Assembly: GCA_002731375.1 (NCBI GenBank)
Contig: PCBT01000038.1
Location: 1-36,891 of the forward strand
DNA: 36,891 bases
Origin: Rhodospirillaceae bacterium
Lineage (GTDB): Bacteria; Pseudomonadota; Alphaproteobacteria; GCA-2731375
Direction: 5' to 3'
The notes under the pieces are model-generated. The model was not told the DNA's origin. It searched no databases and saw nothing but the letters and a program-made list of their open reading frames with translations. Below are positions 1 to 7,663 of the stretch, one piece after another. The stretch's first letter is position 1. Each line of letters starts with the position of its first letter. The position numbers were made by a program, and so were the translations under genes.

Positions 1-3
1 TTC

Positions 4-336
4 ATGCCTCGAATTATCTTTATCTCCGCCGACGGTTCTCAGCAATGGGAAGTTGAAGCACCCGTTGGTGGCTCGGTCATGGACATCGCCGTCCGCAACG
101 ATATCGATATGGAAGGTACCTGCGAGGGCAATCTAGCGTGCTCCACCTGCCATGTCATTGTGGATCCAGACTGGAATGGTAAAATCCCAGCCCCCGTGGA
201 AGACGAGCAAGACATGTTGGACCTGGTATTTGGCCTCAAGCGCACCTCGCGCCTGTGTTGCCAGATCATTATGACTCCAGCGCTGGATGGCTTGACCCTG
301 CGCCTGCCGGAGGCAAGCCGGAACCTGTTGGGTTAG
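4..336 (+). CDS. 2Fe-2S ferredoxin, adrenodoxin/Fdx type
   Basis: This is a 110-residue electron-transfer protein. Cysteines C40, C46 and C49 (C-x5-C-x2-C) and C86 in the RLCCQI segment match the ligands of the vertebrate-type [2Fe-2S] ferredoxin fold, and the length is normal for that family. Such ferredoxins serve cytochrome P450s, Rieske oxygenases or Fe-S assembly. No isc or hsc gene is visible next to it, and the neighbours are acyl-CoA catabolic genes, so a role with an oxygenase upstream of the window is a reasonable inference. The start lies 4 bases into the window, so the promoter is not visible. Its stop overlaps the convergent DUF35 stop by 4 bases. Confidence 0.9.
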   Translation: MPRIIFISADGSQQWEVEAPVGGSVMDIAVRNDIDMEGTCEGNLACSTCHVIVDPDWNGKIPAPVEDEQDMLDLVFGLKRTSRLCCQIIMTPALDGLTLRLPEASRNLLG

Positions 337-737
337 ACGGGGCGAAATTTCGGTAGTGTCACGGTTTCCGTCACCGCGTCAAAGACAGCTTCAACCGCCA
401 TATCCGCCGTCACCGCATCCGGGTCGCAATCGATGATGTTGGAAGCCATGCGCACCCCTTCCGCTAACTCGACCAAGGCCACTACATACGGCACTTCGCA
501 GCCATAGACATCACCCGGCACCGGATGGCGCACCACGATCCAGCTGTAGACCGTACCCTTGCCGCTAACGTCCTGCCACTCACTCTCGGCGCAATGGCAT
601 TTCGGGCAGTAGCGTTCCGGCGGCAGACGTTTCGCGCCGCATCCGCTACAGCATTGCACGCTTAAACGCCCATCCCGGCAGGCGGACCAGAACGGCTCCG
701 TATCGGCGTCGGGAACGGGAACAGGCTTGTTGTACAT
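333..737 (-). CDS. DUF35 Zn-ribbon/OB-fold protein, thiolase partner
   Basis: This 134-residue protein has an N-terminal rubredoxin-like zinc ribbon (C30-x2-C33 and C44-x2-C47) followed by a DUF35 OB-fold ending in a PKFRPV tail. Proteins of this family form complexes with thiolase-fold enzymes, for example ChsH2-DUF35 with the aldolase Ltp2 in steroid side-chain degradation. The thiolase-like gene lies immediately upstream in the same direction (16-base gap), which supports a heteromeric complex. The start is an ATG at 735-737. A second thiolase/DUF35 pair occurs at 17.8-19.4 kb. The substrate cannot be read from sequence. Confidence 0.88.
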   Translation of the reverse strand: MYNKPVPVPDADTEPFWSACRDGRLSVQCCSGCGAKRLPPERYCPKCHCAESEWQDVSGKGTVYSWIVVRHPVPGDVYGCEVPYVVALVELAEGVRMASNIIDCDPDAVTADMAVEAVFDAVTETVTLPKFRPV

Positions 738-752
738 ACCGCGTCTCAGCCC

Positions 753-1910
753 TCAATTCCGCAAGACCAAGGCCGAGCCAACGGTCATGGCACCAGCGGT
801 GGTCAGGGCGATCTCGGCGCCCGGAACCTGTCGGGGCCCGGCATCGCCGCGCAGTTGATCCACTGCCTCCACCACATGGTTGAGGCCATGGATATAGGCC
901 TCGGACAATAGACCGCCATGGGTATTCAGCGGCAAGGCGCCATCGCGGGCAATGCGCCCGCCCTGGACGAAATTCGGCCCCTCGCCCGGCTTGCAGAAAC
1001 CAAGGCCCTCTAACTGCGCCACCACGCTATAGGTGAAGCAATCATAGATCTCCGCCACATCGATATCTTCCGGCCCGATGCCGGCGCCGCCCCACAGGTC
1101 ATGGGCGATATAGGCGGAATAGTTTTCCGAATGGTCCTCCCAGCGCAGACAATCGAACAGATCATCACCCTGATTAGCGCCGCCGCCGTTGGCACCGCTC
1201 ATCACGTAAACCGGGGCATGGCGCATGTCCTGGGCCCGTTCAGCCGAGGTCACTAGGACGGCGCAGGCGCCATCGCTTTCAAGGCAGATATCCAGCATAC
1301 GAAACGGATCGACGATGGGTCGGGCCGACATATAATCGTCCATGGTGATAGGTTGGCGCTGCATGGCGCGTGGATTAAGTGCGGCATTGCCGCGAAAGGT
1401 CACGGCCAGTATGCCCAGCTGTTCCGATGTAGTACCGTACTTGATCATATGGCGGCGGCACCACATGGCCATGGCCTGGGGATAGGTGATCCAGCCGAAC
1501 GGCGCAGTGAACTGCGTGATGCCGTGGGCATGCATATCCCTGCCCCCGCCCAGGCGGAGTCCGGACCGTCCATTCATGGCGCGAAAGCATAAGACGTTCT
1601 TGGCCAGACCAGCCTCGATCGCCGCAATGGCATTCAGCACCACAAGGTTGGCCGCGTTGCCACCGCCCGCGATATCAAGGGCATATTGCGCTGCCTCGAT
1701 CCCCATGGCACCGGCCACGGACATCGCCGGCACGGAATCGTTGAACTGAAAGCTTACCAGACCATCGACGTCTTCGGGTGCCAGGCCCGCGTCATCAATC
1801 GCGTTCAAACAAGCCTCCGCCGCGAGGTTCAACACCGTGGTGCCAGAATTCTTGGAGTAGTCCGTATAGCCGGTGCCGGCGATGGCGTATTTATCCCGCA
1901 AGGTCCACAT
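753..1910 (-). CDS. Thiolase-fold protein, Ltp2/SCP-x-like, probable acyl-CoA aldolase
   Basis: This is a 385-residue thiolase-superfamily protein. Where degradative thiolases carry the nucleophilic cysteine (residues 81-87) it reads AGGGNAA, so the acyl-enzyme cysteine is missing. Tyrosines at 289 (IYDCF) and 339 (SEAYIHG) lie 50 residues apart, as I recall for the catalytic tyrosines of Ltp2-type retro-aldolases. That points to a C-C lyase acting on a hydroxyacyl-CoA rather than a beta-ketothiolase. The DUF35 gene follows by 16 bases and an enoyl-CoA hydratase precedes by 18 bases, which is the expected hydratase, aldolase and partner set. The ATG at 1908-1910 has a GGAG ribosome site 9 bases upstream. 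Confidence 0.85.
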   Translation of the reverse strand: MWTLRDKYAIAGTGYTDYSKNSGTTVLNLAAEACLNAIDDAGLAPEDVDGLVSFQFNDSVPAMSVAGAMGIEAAQYALDIAGGGNAANLVVLNAIAAIEAGLAKNVLCFRAMNGRSGLRLGGGRDMHAHGITQFTAPFGWITYPQAMAMWCRRHMIKYGTTSEQLGILAVTFRGNAALNPRAMQRQPITMDDYMSARPIVDPFRMLDICLESDGACAVLVTSAERAQDMRHAPVYVMSGANGGGANQGDDLFDCLRWEDHSENYSAYIAHDLWGGAGIGPEDIDVAEIYDCFTYSVVAQLEGLGFCKPGEGPNFVQGGRIARDGALPLNTHGGLLSEAYIHGLNHVVEAVDQLRGDAGPRQVPGAEIALTTAGAMTVGSALVLRN

Positions 1911-1928
1911 TGCGCCGTACTCCGCGTT

Positions 1929-2726
1929 TCAATCCTGTTCGTATTCGGGCGGCCGCTTGTCCTTGAAGGCCAGCAGTCCCTCCATGGCATCCCGCTCGGT
2001 CGTAGCATAATTATGCACGAATTCCAGCTCCATGCGCAGACCTGTTTGCAGATCACCCGCCAGGCCGCGATTGACCAAATATTTCGCGCCCTTCAATCCG
2101 ACAGCGCTATGCTTCGCCATGGCCTGGCATAAAACCATCGAATCCGCCTCCAGGTGGCAATCGGGAAAGACCCGGCCAATCAGACCTATGCGTTGCGCTG
2201 CCGCTGCATCCAGAAATTCCCCGCTGAGTATCAGGAACTTGGCGCCCATGGCGCCAATGGCCCGGGGTAACCGCTGGGAGCCGCCGGCACCCGGCAATTG
2301 CCCAAAATTCAGATGCCCGTCACCGATCCGCGCGCCTTCAGCGGCAAGGGCCATATCGCAGGCCAACAGCAATTCCAAGCCACCTGCCACACAGGCGCCG
2401 TTCACTACCGCCACATAGATCTTCGTGGATTGCTCTATACGATTCAGCAGAGTATGGAAACTCTCCAGGAAATCCCGGAACGCATCCGGTGCCTGGTACA
2501 AAGATATATACCCGGCCAGATCACCACCGGCGGAAAACGCCTTGCCCGCACCCGTAAGACGCACCACGCGGGTATCCGGCCACCCGTCCAGTTCCTCCAC
2601 CATCGCGCCAAGAGCCGCGATTGTATCGCCATCCAACGGGTTCAGCTTATCCGGCCGATTCAACGTCAGGGTGGCGACGGCGCCGTCGCACCGCAATAAA
2701 ACAGCCGCGGCCTGGTCGCTCATCAT
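1929..2726 (-). CDS. Enoyl-CoA hydratase/isomerase (crotonase family)
   Basis: This protein of about 265 residues has typical crotonase signatures: TLNRPDKLNPL near the N-terminus, the oxyanion-hole segment NGACVAGGLELL, and the LPGAGGSQRLPR loop. The usual P-E before that loop is replaced by GDGHLNF, so the standard catalytic glutamate may be absent and the reaction could be isomerisation or lysis rather than hydration. I placed the start at the ATG-ATG near 2721-2726 because GGAGGAG lies just upstream. A longer open frame to 2843 has no coding character. It heads the reverse-strand set hydratase, thiolase-like, DUF35 and diverges from the FadD gene across about 120 bases. Confidence 0.88.
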   Translation of the reverse strand: MMSDQAAAVLLRCDGAVATLTLNRPDKLNPLDGDTIAALGAMVEELDGWPDTRVVRLTGAGKAFSAGGDLAGYISLYQAPDAFRDFLESFHTLLNRIEQSTKIYVAVVNGACVAGGLELLLACDMALAAEGARIGDGHLNFGQLPGAGGSQRLPRAIGAMGAKFLILSGEFLDAAAAQRIGLIGRVFPDCHLEADSMVLCQAMAKHSAVGLKGAKYLVNRGLAGDLQTGLRMELEFVHNYATTERDAMEGLLAFKDKRPPEYEQD

Positions 2727-2845
2727 GTCGTCTCCTCCGCTCCGGCTGGAATTATTTTTTACGCATTGAGTTGATTTGGCTATATCTTTCGGCCATCGCC
2801 AAGGTATCCGAAGCTGGTAACTTGGCCAACAGGAAGGGGACAATC

Positions 2846-4477
2846 ATGATGGACAAACCATGGGGTAAGAATTACGAATCAGGCGTGCCGCACGAGATTG
2901 ATGCGGATGCCTATCCCTCCATTTGGGCCATGTCGGCAGCGGCCATCGCAAAACATGGCGATGCCATTGCTTTTAGTAATTTCGGCGCGGATCTGAGCTT
3001 TAACGACATCGACCGCTTGTCGGAAAACCTGGCCGCCTATCTGCAGTCAGAGCTGGGGCTGAAAAAGGGCGATAGAGTGGCCATCATGTCGCCCAACATC
3101 ATGGCCTTTCCCGTGACCATGTTCGCCAACATGCGGGCCGGTCTGGTGCAGGTCAACGTCAACCCGCTGTATACCCCGCGCGAGCTGCAGCATCAGTTGA
3201 ACGATGCCGATACCGTTACCATCATCATCTTTTCCGGCTCGACCCCAGTGCTGGCCGAGATCATCGCCGAGACCTCGATCAAGAATGTTATAGTCGCCGA
3301 CTTAGGCGATTGCGGCAACGGCGCTCTGCCCAGCCCGCCCACCGATGAACGGCTCTCGGACGTGGTAAAATTCACGGACGCCATGGCGCGGAGCGAAAAA
3401 CATACATTCACCCCGGTCGATATTTCAGGCGAAGATTTGTTGTATTTGCAGTACACTGGCGGCACCATGGGCCTGTCCAAGGGCGCCACCCTGACCCATC
3501 GCAATCTGGTCGCCAATATTATCCAGATCACGACATTCCTGGGCGCGTGGATCAGGGAGGGCGAGGAAGTGGTAGTCACCGCCATTCCGCTTTATCACAT
3601 CTTTGCCCTGATGGTGAATTGCCTGTCCTATTTCTCCAAGGGCGGACGCAATGTTCTGATTACCAACCCGCGCGACATGCCGGGATTTGTCAAGGAATTG
3701 GGCAACTACAAGTTCTCGGTGATCACCGGCGTCAACACTCTATTCAATGGTCTGCTGCATACGCCGGGCTTCGCCGAACTGGACTTCTCCGCGCTGAAAC
3801 TATCAGCGGGCGGCGGCACCGCCATTCAGGAGGCCATATCGAACAAATGGCGCGAGGTGACGGGCCTGCACATTACCGAGGGCTATGGCCTGTCGGAGAC
3901 CTCCCCCGTGGTCACCTTCAACGTGGCGGGGCGTGACGAATTCACCGCCACCATCGGCATTCCCATGCCTTCGACGGACGTGACCTTGCGCGATGATGAC
4001 GGCAACCAGGTCGCCATGGGCGAACCAGGCGAACTTTGCGTCATGGGCCCCCAGGTCATGACCGGCTATTGGCGTAAGCCAGAGGAGACAGCGGCAGTGA
4101 CCACAGCGGACGGTTATTTCCGTACCGGTGACATCGCCATACTGACACCGGAGGGCCGACTCAAGATTGTCGACCGCAAGAAGGATATGATCCTGGTCTC
4201 GGGCTTCAACGTCTATCCCAACGAGATCGAGGCCGTGGTCGCCAATATGGACAGCGTGCTGGAAGCCGCCTGCATTGGCGTGCCGGATGCGCAAACCGAC
4301 GAAGCGGTAAAATTATTCGTGGTCAAAATGCCCGAAGCGGAGGTCAGCGCCAAGGATGTGATCGCCTTTTGCCGGGAAAATCTTACAGCCTACAAAGTAC
4401 CCAAGCAGATCGCCTTCATCGGCGAGTTGCCGAAATCCCCGGTTGGCAAGATCCTGCGGCGAGAGCTGCGCGGCTAA
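2846..4477 (+). CDS. Long-chain-type acyl-CoA ligase (AMP-binding, FadD-like)
   Basis: This 543-residue ANL-superfamily ligase activates a carboxylic acid to acyl-CoA via acyl-AMP. The P-loop is YTGGTMGLSKGA from residue 203 (family consensus YTGGTTG, so one Thr is Met). GYGLSETSP at about 346 is the adenine-binding motif, DRKKDMI at about 443 is the hinge, and the catalytic lysine is K535 in GKILRRELR. The start at 2846 follows AGGAAGGGGA; the frame is open further upstream but non-coding in character. Divergence from a hydratase/aldolase set suggests that it feeds that pathway. Chain length cannot be deduced. The end overlaps the convergent GST gene by 4 bases. Confidence 0.93.
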   Translation: MMDKPWGKNYESGVPHEIDADAYPSIWAMSAAAIAKHGDAIAFSNFGADLSFNDIDRLSENLAAYLQSELGLKKGDRVAIMSPNIMAFPVTMFANMRAGLVQVNVNPLYTPRELQHQLNDADTVTIIIFSGSTPVLAEIIAETSIKNVIVADLGDCGNGALPSPPTDERLSDVVKFTDAMARSEKHTFTPVDISGEDLLYLQYTGGTMGLSKGATLTHRNLVANIIQITTFLGAWIREGEEVVVTAIPLYHIFALMVNCLSYFSKGGRNVLITNPRDMPGFVKELGNYKFSVITGVNTLFNGLLHTPGFAELDFSALKLSAGGGTAIQEAISNKWREVTGLHITEGYGLSETSPVVTFNVAGRDEFTATIGIPMPSTDVTLRDDDGNQVAMGEPGELCVMGPQVMTGYWRKPEETAAVTTADGYFRTGDIAILTPEGRLKIVDRKKDMILVSGFNVYPNEIEAVVANMDSVLEAACIGVPDAQTDEAVKLFVVKMPEAEVSAKDVIAFCRENLTAYKVPKQIAFIGELPKSPVGKILRRELRG

Positions 4478-5238
4478 AATTCCAATGGCAGAGATAGATA
4501 CCGCTCGTACATCTTGCTTCGGTGTTCCAGTAATATGGGATCAATGAACAAGGTCTCGGGCGCCGTGTAGGGCCCGCGCAAGCGTTTGGGCATGGGGTTG
4601 AGATCCTCGGCCATAGGGGCCACCAATTGCGAAAAACAAGCCCAGTACAAATCGGCGGCGGTGAATTCATCGCCCACGAAGTATTCGCTGCCTCTGCCCG
4701 CCTGGGTCTCCAACCTGGCAGCCAGCATGGCCAGAATATCGGCGCATATGCCGTTCGCCCTTGCCGCCCCCGCGCTGGTATAGCCATAGCGGCCGGCCAA
4801 GGTATTGGGCAGTTGCCGGGCCGCCGGATCGGTGATAGCGGCGCGCATGACATCTATCATCACCAGACGCCGCTGCCAGGCCAGGCCACCCTCGGATGCC
4901 ATTTCAGTGATCAGGCCGAACATCTCGGCCCGTTCGGCAGAAGACACGGGCACTAGGCGGGGCTCAGGCGCCAGGCGTTCGGCCAGCATGACGATCTCGC
5001 ACCAACCGACACGAGGAGTCTCATCCTCGAAGACGGCGACGGGAGCGTTGCGGTGGCCGGTCCAGGCGAATAATTCCAGATTTTCCTGAGCGCCCTTCTG
5101 GCCTACGGCAATGAAAGGATACTGCTTGTATTCAAAGAGATATTTCGCCGACTGGCTCCACGGTCCCGGCACTCCCATGGTCAGCGCCAGGCGCAATCCT
5201 GGCTGATCTTTGGCGTCATCCACATGTACGTAATTCAC
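4474..5238 (-). CDS. Glutathione S-transferase family protein
   Basis: This 254-residue protein has an N-terminal thioredoxin-like half (about residues 10-95, including NAPVAVFED and a GWCEIVMLAERL helix) and a C-terminal helical half with GDEFTAADLYWACFSQL, which corresponds to the conserved N-capping/TAAD motif of GST C-terminal domains. It is longer than classical GSTs (about 200-220). The start is GTG at 5236-5238 with GGAG 7 bases upstream. Likely roles are glutathione conjugation or isomerisation of a catabolic intermediate; an N-terminal catalytic Ser/Cys cannot be assigned with certainty. It is convergent with the ligase gene and divergent from greB. Confidence 0.8.
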   Translation of the reverse strand: MNYVHVDDAKDQPGLRLALTMGVPGPWSQSAKYLFEYKQYPFIAVGQKGAQENLELFAWTGHRNAPVAVFEDETPRVGWCEIVMLAERLAPEPRLVPVSSAERAEMFGLITEMASEGGLAWQRRLVMIDVMRAAITDPAARQLPNTLAGRYGYTSAGAARANGICADILAMLAARLETQAGRGSEYFVGDEFTAADLYWACFSQLVAPMAEDLNPMPKRLRGPYTAPETLFIDPILLEHRSKMYERYLSLPLEF

Positions 5239-5318
5239 GGCCTTGCTCCATCCATCTCAAATTCCTCTGCCCATACTCATGAGCATGTGGCATTCTTTGT
5301 GCTGGAGAATAGCTGAAT

Positions 5319-5891
5319 ATGAGCAAAGCGTTCACAAAAGAAACCGATGGCGAAGACGACGAGCTGCCTGAGCTTGCAGCCCCCCTACCGCCAGGTACAA
5401 AAAATTACCTGACGCCCGAGGGCCATGCCCGCCTGACCGATGAGTTGCAGCAACTGCACCGGGTGGAGCGGCCACGGGTTGTCGACATCGTCTCCTGGGC
5501 GGCTGGCAATGGCGACCGTTCGGAAAACGGCGACTATCTTTATGGAAAAAAGCGCCTGCGCGAGATCGACCGCCGCGTGCGCTATCTGATGAAACGCCTG
5601 GAAATTGCGGAGGTGGTGCATCTGGAAAAACAAAAGAACCGTGAGCAGGTTTTCTTTGGTGCCACAGTGACCTATGCCGACAGCAACGACCCAGAACACA
5701 CTGAACGCACAGTGCGCATCGTCGGCGCGGACGAGGCGCGCCAGGAACATGGCGAGGTAAGTTGGGTCTCTCCCATCGCCCGCGCCCTACACAAGGCCGC
5801 GGAAGGCGATATCGTCAAGCTACGCACGCCATCGGGTATCGAGGAAATCGAGGTCGTCGAAATCAGCTTCACCGGGTCAACGCTGGCCTGA
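5319..5891 (+). CDS. greB: Transcription elongation factor GreB
   Basis: This 190-residue GreA/GreB family protein stimulates cleavage of the nascent transcript in backtracked RNA polymerase. The coiled-coil domain has NYLTPEGHARL, then the tip NGDRSENGDYLYGKK with the acidic residues (D and E) that coordinate the catalytic Mg2+. The YGKKRLREIDRR segment is typical of GreB rather than GreA. The C-terminal FKBP-like domain includes SWVSPIARALHKA. An N-terminal acidic extension of about 25 residues makes it longer than E. coli GreB (158). A GGAGA motif lies about 10 bases before the ATG. Its end overlaps the decayed stress-protein gene by about 15 bases. Confidence 0.93.
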   Translation: MSKAFTKETDGEDDELPELAAPLPPGTKNYLTPEGHARLTDELQQLHRVERPRVVDIVSWAAGNGDRSENGDYLYGKKRLREIDRRVRYLMKRLEIAEVVHLEKQKNREQVFFGATVTYADSNDPEHTERTVRIVGADEARQEHGEVSWVSPIARALHKAAEGDIVKLRTPSGIEEIEVVEISFTGSTLA

Positions 5892-6330
5892 CCGCTTCGC
5901 CCATTCGCGTACCACCAGAACGGAACAGTTGCCGTGGCTGACGACATGGGCCGCGTTCGGGCCTAGCAGATAGTCTTCCATGTTTGAGCGGTGCGATCCC
6001 ATGACGATCAAGTCGACGCCGACTTCGCCCGCCAACCGCAAGATTTCCTCATGGGCGGTGCCGTGGCCAACGATATGCTACACGGTGACCTCCTTCGGCA
6101 CATTGGCGGCGGCCCGCGCATGAAATTGATCCATGGCCAGATCGAGGACCTTTTTTTTCATACTCCTTGGGAAAGAAGGAGCCGACGACGCTCATGTCGA
6201 AATCCGGCACCACAGTCATGACATGCAGAGTTGAAGCAAAGGCCTGGGCATATTCCACGGAGGTCGGCAGTGACTTCGCCCAGGTCTTGTCATGCTCCAG
6301 ATCAACGGCAAAAAGGATGTGTCTGTAAAT
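5877..6330 (-). pseudogene. Universal stress protein (UspA family), inactivated
   Basis: Pieces of one UspA-fold protein are recognisable in two frames. The first has YRHILFAVDLEHD and HVMTVVPDFDMSVVGSFFP. After a run of eight T on the + strand (6151-6158, poly-A in the gene) the reading moves to the frame encoding VLDLAMDQFHARAAANVP, then HIVGHGTAHEEILRLAGE and DLIVMGSHRSNMEDYLLGP, the ATP-binding GS-type motif, ending near 5877. Three lesions are visible: ATT where the initiator ATG is expected (6328-6330, still preceded by AGGGGA), one extra base in the homopolymer, and an in-frame TAG at 6078-6080. The agreement of several independent lesions argues for a real pseudogene. Confidence 0.85.
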
Positions 6331-6344
6331 GGTTGAATATCCCC

Positions 6345-6593
6345 TCAGGTTGCCGATGCGGAAACGGTTTCGGCGGCCACGCCATTGCGCCGCCGCTGCA
6401 CCACGACGACAAGCCCCAACAACAACAGCGTGGTTGCCACGGGGGCCACGATGGACTGCATGGTGATCCTCAGGAGACGCTGTATTCCCTTGGCATACAG
6501 GGTCCAGATACCGCGCCAATTGATGATGCCGACAAGACGCGGTTGCAAATGGTCGGGATCGCGAGGCGGCCGTTCACCTACCCTCAAGTTCAT
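6345..6593 (-). pseudogene. ABC-2-type transporter permease, N-terminal fragment
   Basis: This is an 82-codon open frame. The segment INWRGIWTLYAKGIQRLL followed by QSIVAPVATTLL closely resembles the cytoplasmic N-terminus and first membrane helix of ABC-2 permeases (YadH type), which are normally about 250 residues. Here the similarity ends after the helix with RRRNGVAAETV and a stop, so it looks like a truncated remnant. No ATPase partner gene is nearby. No clear ribosome site precedes the ATG, which lies 7 bases downstream of the rraA-like stop. It could instead be a small single-pass membrane protein. Confidence 0.5.
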
Positions 6594-6599
6594 CAATAC

Positions 6600-7244
6600 T
6601 CAAAATGTATCGAATTTTTTGTAGGCATCGACCGGGTCCATGCCGCTCAGGATAGCGTCGCGCATGGCGGTTTCCGTGGAGGCGACGGCTTCCGTTTTGG
6701 CTACGACCTCTTCCGCCATATCTTTCGGAATAATCACCACGCCATCGATATCGGCCAGCACATAATCACCCCTGGAAATTGCCACGCCACCGATATCGAT
6801 GGGTTCCCCCATGCTTTCGGCGACCCAGCGGCGGCAGATATCCTTGGGCGTGTTGAAGCGGCAGAACACCGGGAAATCATTTTGCAAAAGGAACGGCACA
6901 TCACGGCAGCCACCATCGACGATATAACCGCGCACTCCGCGGTAATTCAGCGTTTCCGCCGATAATTCACCCATCAGGGCTACTTCGTACGTATTCGGCT
7001 GGCACATTAGAACCTTGCCCGAGGGCGCCTTGGACAGCACCGTGGCCCAGGCCAGCAAGGTCTCGCCCTCGTCCTTGCCCTCGCAGTAGTCGCCGTTCAT
7101 GGTTTCCACCTCGCCTGCCAGGCGGTGGCTGGGATCCAGCGCATTGATGCCGTGGGGCAGTGCGCAATTGGCATGTCCCATGGCGTTCATCACATCGTAC
7201 ACTGCGCTGGCGTAGAGTTTTTCCAGACGTTCTGTCAAATCCAT
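6600..7244 (-). CDS. RraA/HMG aldolase family protein
   Basis: This 214-residue protein belongs to the RraA-like superfamily, which includes RNase E activity regulators and class II 4-hydroxy-4-methyl-2-oxoglutarate/4-carboxy-4-hydroxy-2-oxoadipate aldolases. Visible signatures are GEL (92-94) and the GYIVDGGCRD segment with R114-D115, the substrate and metal site. A length over 200 with a C-terminal helical extension fits the aldolase/oxaloacetate decarboxylase branch better than RraA itself (about 160). I chose the ATG at 7242-7244 because AAAGGG lies 8 bases upstream, rather than the GTG at 7250. It sits between decayed genes, so its partner pathway is unclear. Confidence 0.85.
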   Translation of the reverse strand: MDLTERLEKLYASAVYDVMNAMGHANCALPHGINALDPSHRLAGEVETMNGDYCEGKDEGETLLAWATVLSKAPSGKVLMCQPNTYEVALMGELSAETLNYRGVRGYIVDGGCRDVPFLLQNDFPVFCRFNTPKDICRRWVAESMGEPIDIGGVAISRGDYVLADIDGVVIIPKDMAEEVVAKTEAVASTETAMRDAILSGMDPVDAYKKFDTF

Positions 7245-7335
7245 GATCACAACCCTTTAGCTGACCTTCTACCGATAAATTTGCCGATATCATAGAACTT
7301 GGGCGGCATGAAAGGAACCTATCGCCTCCGCCCGC

Positions 7336-7460
7336 GCTGGAGCAGCGTACCATTTCCCTAAAGACTACCTCCAGATGCCGGGCCAGACGAGGGGTATCAA
7401 ACAGGGGTACCATGTCCAAATTGGCGCCAGGCGCGCCTTCAGCTCCGCCAATGCACCACG
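7336..7460 (-). pseudogene. Remnant resembling a TPR/SPINDLY-type glycosyltransferase C-terminus
   Basis: No intact gene lies between about 7245 and 7663. In reverse translation one frame reads ALAELKARLA and, after a frame change near 7421-7425, the next reads NLDMVPLFDTPRLARHLE then VVFREM. That order is what the C-terminus of TPR-containing O-GlcNAc transferase-like proteins looks like (a L-x-A-N... PLFDT-R-F-RHLE-A motif). Only about 40 residues of similarity are visible, with no catalytic part. This is family recollection without an alignment, so confidence is limited. Confidence 0.4.
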
Positions 7461-7593
7461 GCATCGCCAGGCCGGCCTTGCGCCAGGACAGTGTCGCCGC
7501 CCTCGAACTGCACCTGTGGGTCAATTTGTTGCATCGTACCGTTTTAGGTCCCTATGGTTAACCATCCCAAAATCCAGTGCTTGTTAAAGCGGC

Positions 7594-7623
7594 TTGACGG
7601 GTGGGGGGAAACTCCGATTTGAT
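7594..7623 (+). promoter_or_regulatory. Possible sigma70-type promoter for the acyl-CoA dehydrogenase operon
   Basis: TTGACG (7594-7599) and TTTGAT (7618-7623) are separated by 18 bases, about 40 bases before the ATG at 7664. The -35 is good and the -10 is weak. Confidence 0.35.
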
Positions 7624-7663
7624 AGGCTGATTTTGTAGCTTTGGTTAGGAATGGACGGGCGTC

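Noticed and set aside
2621-2845. Upstream in-frame extension of the FadD-type ligase
   Set aside because: It covers the promoter region and antisense of the hydratase start, is arginine/serine-rich and lacks similarity to ligase N-termini; ATG 2846 has a ribosome site.
6151-6158. Eight-base homopolymer frameshift as a mere sequencing error
   Set aside because: It could be an error in isolation, but the in-frame TAG at 6078-6080 and the ATT start independently support inactivation.
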